From JAWLBW01 sp041687475 (lineage in GTDB: Bacteria > J088 > JAWLBW01), in NCBI GenBank assembly GCA_041687475.1, contig JAWLBW010000242.1:1-7271 (forward strand): a stretch of DNA of 7,271 nt, written 5' to 3'. How positions within the stretch are numbered: position 1 is the first letter of the stretch; each line of letters begins with the position of its first letter. The position numbers and the translations under genes are program-made. The notes below the pieces were generated by a model. The model saw nothing but the letters and a program-made list of their open reading frames with translations, was not told the origin of the DNA and made no database searches. This document shows positions 1 through 6,539 of this stretch, in pieces.

Positions 1-43
1 GGGGAGCTCACCGGTCACCAGGCAAATCGCCCTCCGATCGGCT

Positions 44-196
44 GGTTCCCGGCACGTGCCGCACGGTCGCCGGACTCCGGTCCACTTGCCACCCGGTTCC
101 TGCACGCAATACACGGCCCACCGGATTCCGGTTCACTGTCCACCCGGTTTCCTACACGTGCCGCACGGCGCAGATTCCGCCTGCACTGCGTCCCGG
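44..196. repeat. Degenerate 51-bp tandem repeat, three units
   Basis: Units begin at 44, 95 and 146, each with GGTTCC or GGTTTCC, exactly 51 bases apart. Shared blocks include CACGTGCCGCACGG in units 1 and 3, CCGGAYTCCGGTYCACT in units 1 and 2, and CCACCC closing units 1 and 2. The third unit is the most diverged and is shifted by about one base in its middle. The period is a multiple of three, so one minus-strand frame translates to a 17-residue repeat (NRVxSxPESG). With no start, no ribosome binding site and no homology I recognise, I take this as a non-coding repeat. Confidence 0.65.
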
Positions 197-220
197 CGGA
201 ATGACACGGGTGCAGGTAAT

Positions 221-260
221 CACGTGGGGTCGCAGGGGCCGGAGGCCCCTGCTCCACGTG
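221..260. repeat. Two-part inverted repeat (REP-like hairpin)
   Basis: The outer arms are CACGTGG (221-227) and CCACGTG (254-260). The inner arms are GCAGGGGCC (232-240) and GGCCCCTGC (244-252), with loop GGA. The arms are separated by an asymmetric bulge (GGTC on one side, T on the other). All 16 pairs are perfect. The GTCGC...GCTCC frame around a variable GC stem resembles repetitive extragenic palindromes of high-GC Gammaproteobacteria. A dispersed REP is the likeliest reading; the family is not proven from one copy. Confidence 0.6.
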
Positions 261-262
261 CG

Positions 263-312
263 AACCGACTCCGATTTTGGGATCTGGGATCTGGGATCTG
301 CGATCTGCGATC
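263..312. repeat. Dispersed repeat, copy 1: conserved head plus five 7-bp units
   Basis: The head AACCGACTCCGATTT (263-277) is followed by TGGGATC three times and TGCGATC twice (278-312). A second copy in the same orientation lies at 4364-4406, with 13 of the 16 leading bases identical and the same two unit types. The shared head shows that the two sites belong to one repeat family and are not two chance microsatellites. It lies in the spacer just downstream of the operon. Confidence 0.75.
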
Positions 313-338
313 ACAAAGCGCAACGTGCTGCACGAACC

Positions 339-367
339 GTAGCCCGCCTTCGCTGCGCTTCGGCGGA

Positions 368-371
<4 letters not shown>
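339..371. repeat. GTAG...CTAC hairpin containing the stop codon of the LCAD-like gene
   Basis: A 33-base imperfect palindrome. GTAG pairs with CTAC, then after one mismatch CCGCC/GGCGG with one further pair, around a TTCGCTGCGCTTC centre with a short GC inner stem. The TAG stop codon (368-370, minus strand) lies in the outer arm, so this hairpin forms at the exact end of the last operon gene. It could stabilise the mRNA 3' end or stop transcription, but no T-run follows it on the minus strand. It looks like a REP-type dispersed element. Confidence 0.55.
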
Positions 372-1507
<1,136 letters not shown>

Positions 1508-1565
1508 GCCTATCAAACTCCTGGGGGCGTGGTCGGGGAAAAAACTTCAGGATTCAGGGTAGCGG

Positions 1566-2750
1566 TCAGGCGCTGGGCTCTGCAACTTCGACACGTTCGC
1601 CGGGTTCCTTCTCGAAGCAGCCCAGCGAGGCGAAGCGCTCGGTATGGTGACGTTCGTCGCCGAACAGGGTGTTGAGCACGTGCATGCGCTTGAAATACAG
1701 GCCAAGGTCGTGCTCGTCGGTCACGCCGATGCCGCCGTGCAATTGGGTGGCCTGGTGGCTCACGTAGGTTCCCCCCGAAGCGAGCTGCGCCTTCGCGGTC
1801 GAAACGGAAGCCTGCCGCAACAGGGGGTCATCGGCGTCGGCGTCGACGGCGGCCAGAATGGCGGCCGACTTGCAGAGCTCGACCTCGACGAACATGTCGA
1901 CGGCCCGGTGCTGCAGGGCCTGGAAGCTGCCGATAGGCACGCCGAACTGTTGCCGGGTGTTCAAGTACTCGACAGTCATGAGCAGCAACGTCTGGGCAAT
2001 GCCCGAACCTTCGCAGCAGGCTGCCGCCGCGGCCTGATCGAGCACGCGCTCGACGATGTGCAGTGCCCTGCCCTCTTCCCCCAGCAGGTTTTCGGAAGCT
2101 ACCGCGACATTGCTGAAGCCGAGGTTGGCGTAACGGCGACCGTCCATGCCCTTGAGGTTCTTGATTTCGAGCCCCCCTGCGTCGCGGGGTACGACGATGA
2201 GCGACAATCCGCCGGCATCGCCCGGCTTTCCGCTCGTGCGGGCGACAACCACGATGTGGTCGGCGGCCTGTCCGTTGGGTACGAAGCGCTTCTCCCCATT
2301 CAGAATCCACTTATCGCCGTCGCGCCGTGCTTCCATGGCCACGAGGTTGACGTGGTAGCGGGTTTCTGCCTCGGTCAGGGCAAGGGCCAGCGAGGTTTGC
2401 CCGGCAATCATGGGCTCGAGCAGGCGGCTCTTCTGCGCGTCGTTTCCCGCGTAGAGAACGGGCAAACCGCCGAGCACGGCGCTCTCGATCATGGGCTCGG
2501 GTACGAGCGTGGTGCCCAGCTGTTCGAGCACGACCATGAGGTCGACCATGCTTCCGCCGAAGCCGCCCAGTTCTTCGGGGTAGAGAATGCCGATCCAGCC
2601 CTGTTCGCCGAAGCGCTTCCACATGGCGGGGTCCCAGCCCCGTTCGTCTTCGCGCAGGGCGCGCATGCGTGAAACCGGCGATTCCTTGCGTACGAACTGG
2701 CGAACCGAGTCGGCCAGCATTTCCTGGGTTTCGGTGAGCTTGAAATCCAC
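1566..2750 (-). CDS. Acyl-CoA dehydrogenase small subunit, PimD-like, lacking both usual base positions
   Basis: 394 residues from the GTG at 2750 (DFKLTETQEMLADSV). AGGAGG lies 5 bases upstream and shares its first A with the TGA of the preceding gene, so translation is probably coupled. An earlier ATG at 2792 would add 14 residues unlike the family. Domains: N-terminal helical (1-115), FAD-region signature in diverged form LALTEAETRYH (123-133, not TEPxxGSD), and the C-terminal motif QLHGGIGVTDEHDLGLYFKR (336-355) followed by FGDERHHTERFA. This EH...HH ending is typical of small or partner subunits of heteromeric dehydrogenases (PimD; mycobacterial FadE pairs). The residue matching the LCAD base in helix G is Gln253, and the MCAD position is Gly, so the subunit may be non-catalytic. 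Glu247 (CCEG) lies six residues earlier and is the only nearby alternative. Expected partner: the gene immediately upstream. Confidence 0.93.
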   Translation of the reverse strand: MDFKLTETQEMLADSVRQFVRKESPVSRMRALREDERGWDPAMWKRFGEQGWIGILYPEELGGFGGSMVDLMVVLEQLGTTLVPEPMIESAVLGGLPVLYAGNDAQKSRLLEPMIAGQTSLALALTEAETRYHVNLVAMEARRDGDKWILNGEKRFVPNGQAADHIVVVARTSGKPGDAGGLSLIVVPRDAGGLEIKNLKGMDGRRYANLGFSNVAVASENLLGEEGRALHIVERVLDQAAAAACCEGSGIAQTLLLMTVEYLNTRQQFGVPIGSFQALQHRAVDMFVEVELCKSAAILAAVDADADDPLLRQASVSTAKAQLASGGTYVSHQATQLHGGIGVTDEHDLGLYFKRMHVLNTLFGDERHHTERFASLGCFEKEPGERVEVAEPSA

Positions 2751-2760
2751 TTTTTCCTCC

Positions 2761-3939
2761 TCACCCGGGCAGGCCGAGAATGCGCTTGGCAATAACGTTT
2801 TTCTGAATTTCGTTCGAGCCGCCGTAAATCGTCGCCGCCCGCAGGTAGTTGTGCATGGACGGAACCATGAACTGGGCGGGGGGCACGGCGTCGTCGTTGA
2901 ACCACGAGATGCTGTTGTGGCCCATGAGCTCCATGGCCAGCTCGAAGGCGTTCTGTTGCAGCTCGGTTCCGCGCAGCTTGAGAATCGACGATTCGGGCCC
3001 GGGCGATTTACCGGCCTGCAGCGAGGCCAGCGTACGCAGCTGACTGATGCGCAGGGGCTTCAGGCGCATCTCGAGGCGGGCAATCTTCGCGCGAAACGAC
3101 GGCTCATCGATCAGCCGGTGGCCGTTGACGCGGGTTTCCGAGGCCTGACGCTTCAGCCAGCGAATCATGCGCTCGGTCTCGGCGATACCCGAAATGGCGA
3201 TGCGCTCGTGGCCGAGCAGGGCCTTCGCGACGGTCCACCCGCCGTTGAGGGGACCCACCAGGTTCTCTTTCGGTACTTTGGCGTCTTCGAAGTAGGTATC
3301 GCAGAACGAAGGCATGCCGCCGGTCGTGATGAAGGGCACGACCTTGACGCCCGGCGTATTCTTGAGGTCCACGAGCACGAAGCTGATGCCTTCCTGCTTC
3401 TTGCCCGAGGCGTCGGTGCGCAAGAGGCAGAAAATCCAGTCGGCGTACTGGCCGTGCGACGTCCACGTCTTCTGGCCGTTCACGATGAAGTGATCGCCCT
3501 GCAACTCGGCCTTCGCCTGCACATTGGCCAGGTCGGAGCCTGCGTTGGGCTCGCTGTAGCCCTGGCACCAGTATTCTTCGCCCGAGAGCATTTTGGGTAG
3601 AAAGCGCTCCTTCTGCTCGGGGCTGCCGTATTCCACCAGAAGGGGACCCACCATGTAGATGGCGAAAGGGGGAATCTGCGGCGCGTTGGCGCGAATGAGT
3701 TCTTCGTTGAAGATGAACTGCCGCGCGGCGTCCCAGCCCGTGCCGCCGTACTCCTTGGGCCAATGCGGCGCAACCCACCCCTGTTTATGGAGGATGCGAT
3801 GCCACGCCATGGTGTCGTCGTGGGTGTAATGCTGCCACTGCTCGGCCTTGCGCTTGATTTCGGGCGGCATGGCCGACTGAATCCACTCGCGCACATCGGC
3901 GCGGAACTGCTGCTGTTCGGGCGTAAAGGACAGGTCCAC
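2761..3939 (-). CDS. Acyl-CoA dehydrogenase large subunit, PimC-like
   Basis: 392 residues from the GTG at 3939 (DLSFTPEQQQFRADV). AGGAGG (3944-3949) ends 4 bases before it; the longer frame to 3972 would add 11 residues and run into the candidate operator. Order: N-terminal helical domain (1-120, with HWPKEYGGTGW at 59-69), FAD signature GYSEPNAGSD (127-136), beta domain with FIVNGQKTWTS (151-161), C-terminal helical domain ending IYGGSNEIQKNVIAKRILGLPG (371-392). The MCAD base position is Gly, so the base, if present, should lie in helix G, where Glu254 and Glu256 (IAETERM) are candidates. The RILGLP tail and length fit large subunits such as pimeloyl-CoA dehydrogenase PimC. The small-subunit gene follows after 10 bases, which supports an alpha2beta2 enzyme. 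Possible substrates are dicarboxyl-, cyclic- or steroid-side-chain-CoA; the sequence does not decide. Confidence 0.94.
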   Translation of the reverse strand: MDLSFTPEQQQFRADVREWIQSAMPPEIKRKAEQWQHYTHDDTMAWHRILHKQGWVAPHWPKEYGGTGWDAARQFIFNEELIRANAPQIPPFAIYMVGPLLVEYGSPEQKERFLPKMLSGEEYWCQGYSEPNAGSDLANVQAKAELQGDHFIVNGQKTWTSHGQYADWIFCLLRTDASGKKQEGISFVLVDLKNTPGVKVVPFITTGGMPSFCDTYFEDAKVPKENLVGPLNGGWTVAKALLGHERIAISGIAETERMIRWLKRQASETRVNGHRLIDEPSFRAKIARLEMRLKPLRISQLRTLASLQAGKSPGPESSILKLRGTELQQNAFELAMELMGHNSISWFNDDAVPPAQFMVPSMHNYLRAATIYGGSNEIQKNVIAKRILGLPG

Positions 3940-3966
3940 GGAGCCTCCTCTCGGGCGGAAGGGGAA

Positions 3967-3993
3967 TACCAACCGTATGGTAGAGGAATTCTA
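3967..3993 (-). promoter_or_regulatory. Candidate operator palindrome with possible -10 element before the dehydrogenase operon
   Basis: TACCA (3967-3971) and TGGTA (3978-3982) form 5-bp inverted arms around a 6-base centre ACCGTA, giving a 16-base imperfect palindrome 27 bases upstream of the GTG at 3939. Just upstream in the reading direction lies TAGAAT (3988-3993 on the complement), one change from the -10 consensus, but I find no good -35 at 16-18 bases. Placed like this, a repressor (TetR- or MerR-type regulators often control such operons) would cover the start of transcription. This is inference from one short palindrome. Confidence 0.3.
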
Positions 3994-4082
3994 TCATGGG
4001 AGTATGGGATGTGGGCGGGTTTTTCGTGGTTCCGGTGAAAAGCACACATCGAGGCTGAGAGTTCGGTGAGGGGAGAACACAA

Positions 4083-4215
4083 ACGCGGAATACAACTGAC
4101 GCGGAGGGCGGAACTCGGAAGGCGGAAAAAGAGAACCGGGACCGGGAAAAGGAAGATTGAAGAAGGAAGATGGAAAAATTAACACGGAATTGGGAACGCG
4201 GAAGACGGAAAGAGT
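4083..4215. repeat. Purine-rich degenerate GGAA repeat
   Basis: The plus strand is dominated by A and G, with many variants of CGGAA, GGGA and GGAAGA (for example GGCGGAACTCGGAAGGCGG, then GACCGGGAAAAGGAAGA and GGAAGAAGG-like steps). No fixed period is visible. The strand asymmetry is strong relative to the flanks. It resembles the degenerate GGGAA-type intergenic tracts of some high-GC Gammaproteobacteria. It has no coding features in any frame. Confidence 0.5.
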
Positions 4216-4263
4216 AATGCAGATTGCAGACTTCAGGATCTGCTCGTCCTCAGTCCGTTCGGG

Positions 4264-4332
4264 CTGAGCTTGTCGAAGCCTGCACGACAGCCGAGCATGC
4301 AGAAGTGCAGTCACACCCTTCGACAAGCTCAG
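4264..4332. repeat. REP-type inverted pair (BIME-like)
   Basis: CTGAGCTTGTCGAAG (4264-4278) is the exact reverse complement of CTTCGACAAGCTCAG (4318-4332): 15 matching bases separated by 39. The right copy can also fold on itself (ACCCT...AGGGT flanks). The core TTCGACAAGCTCAGG is a widespread repetitive extragenic palindrome of proteobacteria, and two inverted copies form a BIME-like unit. Such elements are moved by RAYT transposases in known cases; no RAYT gene is in this window. Lying on the lipoprotein side of the spacer, it may also shield mRNA ends. Confidence 0.8.
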
Positions 4333-4363
4333 GGTGACCGGAAAGTATCCGTGCGCTCCCATA

Positions 4364-4406
4364 AACCAGCTCCGACTTTGCGATCTGGGATCTGCGATCT
4401 GGGATC
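4364..4406. repeat. Dispersed repeat, copy 2: conserved head plus four 7-bp units
   Basis: The head AACCAGCTCCGACTT (4364-4378) is followed by TGCGATC, TGGGATC, TGCGATC, TGGGATC (4379-4406). Same orientation and same head as the copy at 263-312, but with alternating unit types and one fewer unit. The two copies flank the three-gene dehydrogenase operon about 4.1 kb apart. Confidence 0.75.
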
Positions 4407-4449
4407 GCACGGAAGGCCTTGGTGGAGTCGTGGGTATGCGAGCATCACG

Positions 4450-4485
4450 AAAAAAAGCCGGAAGAAGCCGTGGGCCTCTTCCGGC
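4450..4485 (-). terminator. Rho-independent terminator of the lipoprotein gene
   Basis: Read on the minus strand, GCCGGAAGAGGCC pairs with GGCTTCTTCCGGC (13 pairs including one G-T) around a CAC loop, 4457-4485, and is followed directly by seven Ts (complement of 4450-4456). It begins about 23 bases after the lipoprotein stop codon. A textbook intrinsic terminator, oriented for the lipoprotein gene. It separates that gene from the dehydrogenase operon, so the two are separate transcription units. Confidence 0.92.
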
Positions 4486-4508
4486 GGTTGCCGCTTTTGC
4501 CTTACTCG

Positions 4509-6191
4509 TTATTCGGGATAGTCGGCCTGGCCCGACAACACGAAGATGTTGTTCGGGTATTCGCGTTCTTCGCGCTCTTCGTTCCGGGGTTCGACCGTTA
4601 CAAAGAAGTGCGTGAACGTGTCGAGGGGTTCGGCTTCGTCAAGGCCTTCGACAATGCCGCCGAAGGTCAACTCGCCGTCGCCTTCGCGCACGATGTAGCC
4701 TGCGTTCAGGCCGACATTGTTCACGCCCTGCGGGTTCTGGCTCATGACGTGGTTCACTTCCTGATCGCTGCCCTCGCTCTCGAACACCGGCAGGGCCACG
4801 AACAGCCATTCACCCTCGCCCGTTTGCTTGGCGAGCCAGGGCCGATAAATACCCTCGTCGCCGTCGGGCAGCGTGGGATCGGCCGGTAGACCGGTTGCCT
4901 GCAGGACGAGCTCGGTCGAGCCTTCGTCGATTTCGGTGACCCGCAACTCGCCCTGGGCATTGCCGAATGCCACGGGTACGATGGTGCCCTCGAGCACGAC
5001 CGCGCAGACATCGAGGTCGAACCAGGGAGCCTCGGTCAGCGGTGCGCCAGTACCGCCGGTTCCGCCGCCGGCGATGTCGTCGCCATCGTCGCCGTCGGTT
5101 CCGTTCCCGGCATCACCATTACCCGGCTCCTCGTCACCGGCGCCGTCATCACCGGCACCACCGTTTCCGGGGTCGCCGTCATCCCCATTACCGTCATCAT
5201 CGGCCCCGTCATCATCGGTCCCATCATCGGCGGGCGGCGGTGAAACGGGGGGCGGCGCCTCGCCCATGTTTACCACGCCGTTGCCGCCGCATTCGGCCCG
5301 TGCGCTGAAGCGGAAGTACATGGTGTCGCCGGGGTTCGATCCGAAGGCCACCACGGCCTGCTCGCCGTTGGGAATGTTCTGCGTCACGTTCAGATCGGCC
5401 CACCACAGGTCGTCTTCCAGATACGCATCGCGGGTAAGCGACATGTACTGCCCACCCTCGACCACCCGTGCCGAGGGCGTGCCGTCGACCAGTCGGGGGT
5501 TCGTCTGCAACCGCACGGCATTGCCGGGGCAGGTCACGCTGTGAATGGTCAACGGCTCGGCCGCCGGCTGCGGCATCGGGTCGACGCCACAACCACCCGT
5601 GGGTGAAATATTCACCCAGACGCGCCGGAAGTACGCGACCGGATCGTTCGGATTCGGGTTGTCGGTCTGTACGATGAGCGCGACGCGAATGTTGCGCTCG
5701 GCCGAGGCGAACTCGGGCCGCAGATCGATCGTGAACTGCACGGGCACCGTCTCGCCCACCGCCACATCCATACCCCGGGGGTCAATGGCGTGACCGGCGA
5801 CATACTCCTGCCCGTGATAGTACAGAATCGTATACCAGACGGTGTCGCCGACCGTATGGCCCGAATTGTTCTGAATGGCCAGGTTCAGCGTGTGGGTACC
5901 GGGGCAAAGCGAGAGATTGACCTCGTCCTCGGTCCAGTCAAGGTTCAGGTCAGACGTGCCCCCGTCGTGATCGAGGGTTCGCATGCCGGCGCCCTGCTCG
6001 AAAGATGTGACGCCGACGCCATCGACATCGGCATCGTCATTCTCGGGCGGAAGCGCGCAGAGATCCTGCGGAAGAACGCTCTCATCGACCCGATCGGCGA
6101 TATCGTCGAGGTCGTCATCGTCGCCGCATGCGACCAGCGTCAGCGGCAACACAAGCACACAGGCCTGCAGCCATCGCAAGGGGAGATTCAT
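4509..6191 (-). CDS. Putative secreted lipoprotein with Asp/Gly-rich linker, function unknown
   Basis: I do not recognise the family. The 560 residues begin with a lipoprotein signal: basic N-region (LPLRW), hydrophobic core and lipobox LVAC with the acylated Cys22. Positions +2 to +4 are Gly-Asp-Asp, so by the E. coli +2 rule outer-membrane sorting is expected. Residues 24-60 are very acidic. Residues about 80-197 look like an Ig/CARDB-like beta sandwich (LNLAIQNNSGHTVGDTVWY, later IRVALIVQTDNPN). Residues 210-301 form a second beta-rich part. Residues 312-383 are a low-complexity Asp/Gly/Pro linker. Residues 384-560 are a final beta-rich domain (ELVLQATGLPADP, FFVTVEPRN). Mature cysteines besides Cys22 are at 45, 96, 201, 221, 301 and 396; the even number would allow three disulfides. 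The start is ATG at 6191 with AGGG 7 bases upstream. Its own terminator follows. The bulk Asp/Glu content suggests an acidic, perhaps calcium- or salt-adapted surface protein; this is inference. Confidence 0.9.
   Translation of the reverse strand: MNLPLRWLQACVLVLPLTLVACGDDDDLDDIADRVDESVLPQDLCALPPENDDADVDGVGVTSFEQGAGMRTLDHDGGTSDLNLDWTEDEVNLSLCPGTHTLNLAIQNNSGHTVGDTVWYTILYYHGQEYVAGHAIDPRGMDVAVGETVPVQFTIDLRPEFASAERNIRVALIVQTDNPNPNDPVAYFRRVWVNISPTGGCGVDPMPQPAAEPLTIHSVTCPGNAVRLQTNPRLVDGTPSARVVEGGQYMSLTRDAYLEDDLWWADLNVTQNIPNGEQAVVAFGSNPGDTMYFRFSARAECGGNGVVNMGEAPPPVSPPPADDGTDDDGADDDGNGDDGDPGNGGAGDDGAGDEEPGNGDAGNGTDGDDGDDIAGGGTGGTGAPLTEAPWFDLDVCAVVLEGTIVPVAFGNAQGELRVTEIDEGSTELVLQATGLPADPTLPDGDEGIYRPWLAKQTGEGEWLFVALPVFESEGSDQEVNHVMSQNPQGVNNVGLNAGYIVREGDGELTFGGIVEGLDEAEPLDTFTHFFVTVEPRNEEREEREYPNNIFVLSGQADYPE
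5043..5258 (-). repeat. Low-complexity Asp/Gly linker region within the lipoprotein gene
   Basis: Codons for residues 312-383, almost only Asp, Gly, Asn, Ala, Pro and Thr. At the upstream end an approximate 15-base unit containing GTCATCATCGG (plus strand) repeats, giving DDGTD, DDGAD and DDGNG steps. Such tracts change length easily by slippage in steps of whole codons. It starts after a Pro-rich hinge (PPPVSPPP, 313-320) and separates the two structured parts of the protein. Confidence 0.8.
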
Positions 6192-6211
6192 ATGTACACC
6201 CTGTTGTCAGC

Positions 6212-6238
6212 AAAAACGGAAGCCCCGCGGGGCTTCCG
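6212..6238 (-). terminator. Terminator-like perfect palindrome in the lipoprotein leader
   Basis: CGGAAGCCCC (6217-6226) and GGGGCTTCCG (6229-6238) form perfect 10-bp arms around GC, a 22-base perfect palindrome. On the minus strand it is followed by five Ts (complement of 6212-6216). The T-run ends 20 bases before the lipoprotein ATG, so there is no room for a promoter in between. Either the lipoprotein mRNA passes through this hairpin (attenuator or stability element), or it ends some minus-strand transcript from the right and the lipoprotein promoter was misplaced by me. On the plus strand no T-run follows. Confidence 0.6.
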
Positions 6239-6539
6239 GCATACGGGCGGCAATCGCTCGCCGCCTCTTGTTTCAGTAATCAGTCAGTCATGGCGCGGGT
6301 GGGAAACCCGCCGCCGGAGTCAACGTTCAAGACCAACCTATCACGCGCTATCGCTGGGCCTGCACCACGGGTTCTCGCAGGCAACCCGCATACGACCCGC
6401 ACGCACCCGGCCTCGGGCCCTCGTCTGCCCGCGCCTGCCGTGCCGGCCCCTTTCGACGGAAGCAACCGCCGCGCGAAGCCCGTTACCCCGAGGGTGAATC
6501 TGCTTGCCCGCGGGCAACAACGACTGCTACTTTGGAAAC
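6239..6539. other. Non-coding gap before the YceI-like gene
   Basis: No gene supported here. A minus-strand open frame (6280-6555) is Arg/Cys-rich with no motif and overlaps the YceI-like start. I see a small hairpin (GCGGGT 6295-6300, ACCCGC 6306-6311) and a 14-base perfect palindrome at 6504-6517. No tRNA can be folded: the only T-loop-like GTTCAAG has no pairing stem. Both flanking genes point outward, so their promoters should lie here, but no strong -35/-10 pair stands out. Confidence 0.6.
6504..6533 (+). promoter_or_regulatory. Perfect palindrome overlapping a weak promoter-like pair
   Basis: TTGCCCGCGGGCAA (6504-6517) is a perfect 14-base palindrome 22 bases before the YceI-like ATG. 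Its first six bases TTGCCC could be a -35, with TGC-TACTTT (extended -10 type, 6528-6533) after an 18-base spacer. Transcription would then begin at or next to the A of the ATG, a nearly leaderless message, which would agree with the poor ribosome binding site. The hexamers match the consensus weakly, so this is tentative; a protein operator is the alternative. Confidence 0.25.

Larger units (their letters stand above)
1..367. other. Non-coding, repeat-dense region downstream of the acyl-CoA dehydrogenase operon
   Basis: I see no convincing gene here. The open frames that cross it are continuations of shadow frames of the neighbouring dehydrogenase gene and are rich in Arg, Gly and Pro without recognisable motifs. 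The stretch holds, in order, a 51-bp degenerate tandem repeat (44-196), a two-part inverted repeat (221-260), a 7-bp tandem repeat with a conserved head (263-312) and a GTAG/CTAC hairpin (339-371). Bases 1-43 show nothing I can name. No clean GC-stem plus T-tract terminator for the operon was found; the hairpins may serve to end or protect the transcript, which is inference. Confidence 0.7.
3940..4449. other. Non-coding spacer between the operon and the lipoprotein gene
   Basis: The space upstream of the dehydrogenase operon and downstream of the lipoprotein gene holds no gene I can support. It contains the candidate operator (3967-3993), a purine-rich stretch (4083-4215), a REP inverted pair (4264-4332) and the second copy of the 7-bp repeat (4364-4406). 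Open frames across it translate to repeat-derived peptides such as LRQAQPER and SLSKG, which are familiar false translations of this REP type. Bases 4407-4449 show nothing notable. Confidence 0.7.

Noticed and set aside
44..196. CRISPR array
   Set aside because: The whole 51-base unit is repeated with drift; there are no unique spacers and no cas genes.
1508..1565. Terminator between the small-subunit and LCAD-like genes (six-T run on the minus strand)
   Set aside because: The sequence before the T-run is a direct repeat (TTCAGG twice on the plus strand), not a stem-loop.
1644..3600. Long plus-strand open frames opposite the other two dehydrogenase genes
   Set aside because: Same reason: antisense shadows of well-supported genes, with His/Gly/Val-rich translations lacking any domain.
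3994..4410. Minus-strand frame of 138 codons across the spacer
   Set aside because: Its translation contains SLSKG and LRQAQPER, known artefacts of translating this REP type, plus 7-bp-repeat peptide.
6291..6360. tRNA gene suggested by GTTCAAG and a small hairpin
   Set aside because: The T-arm cannot pair and no acceptor or anticodon stem is found on either strand.
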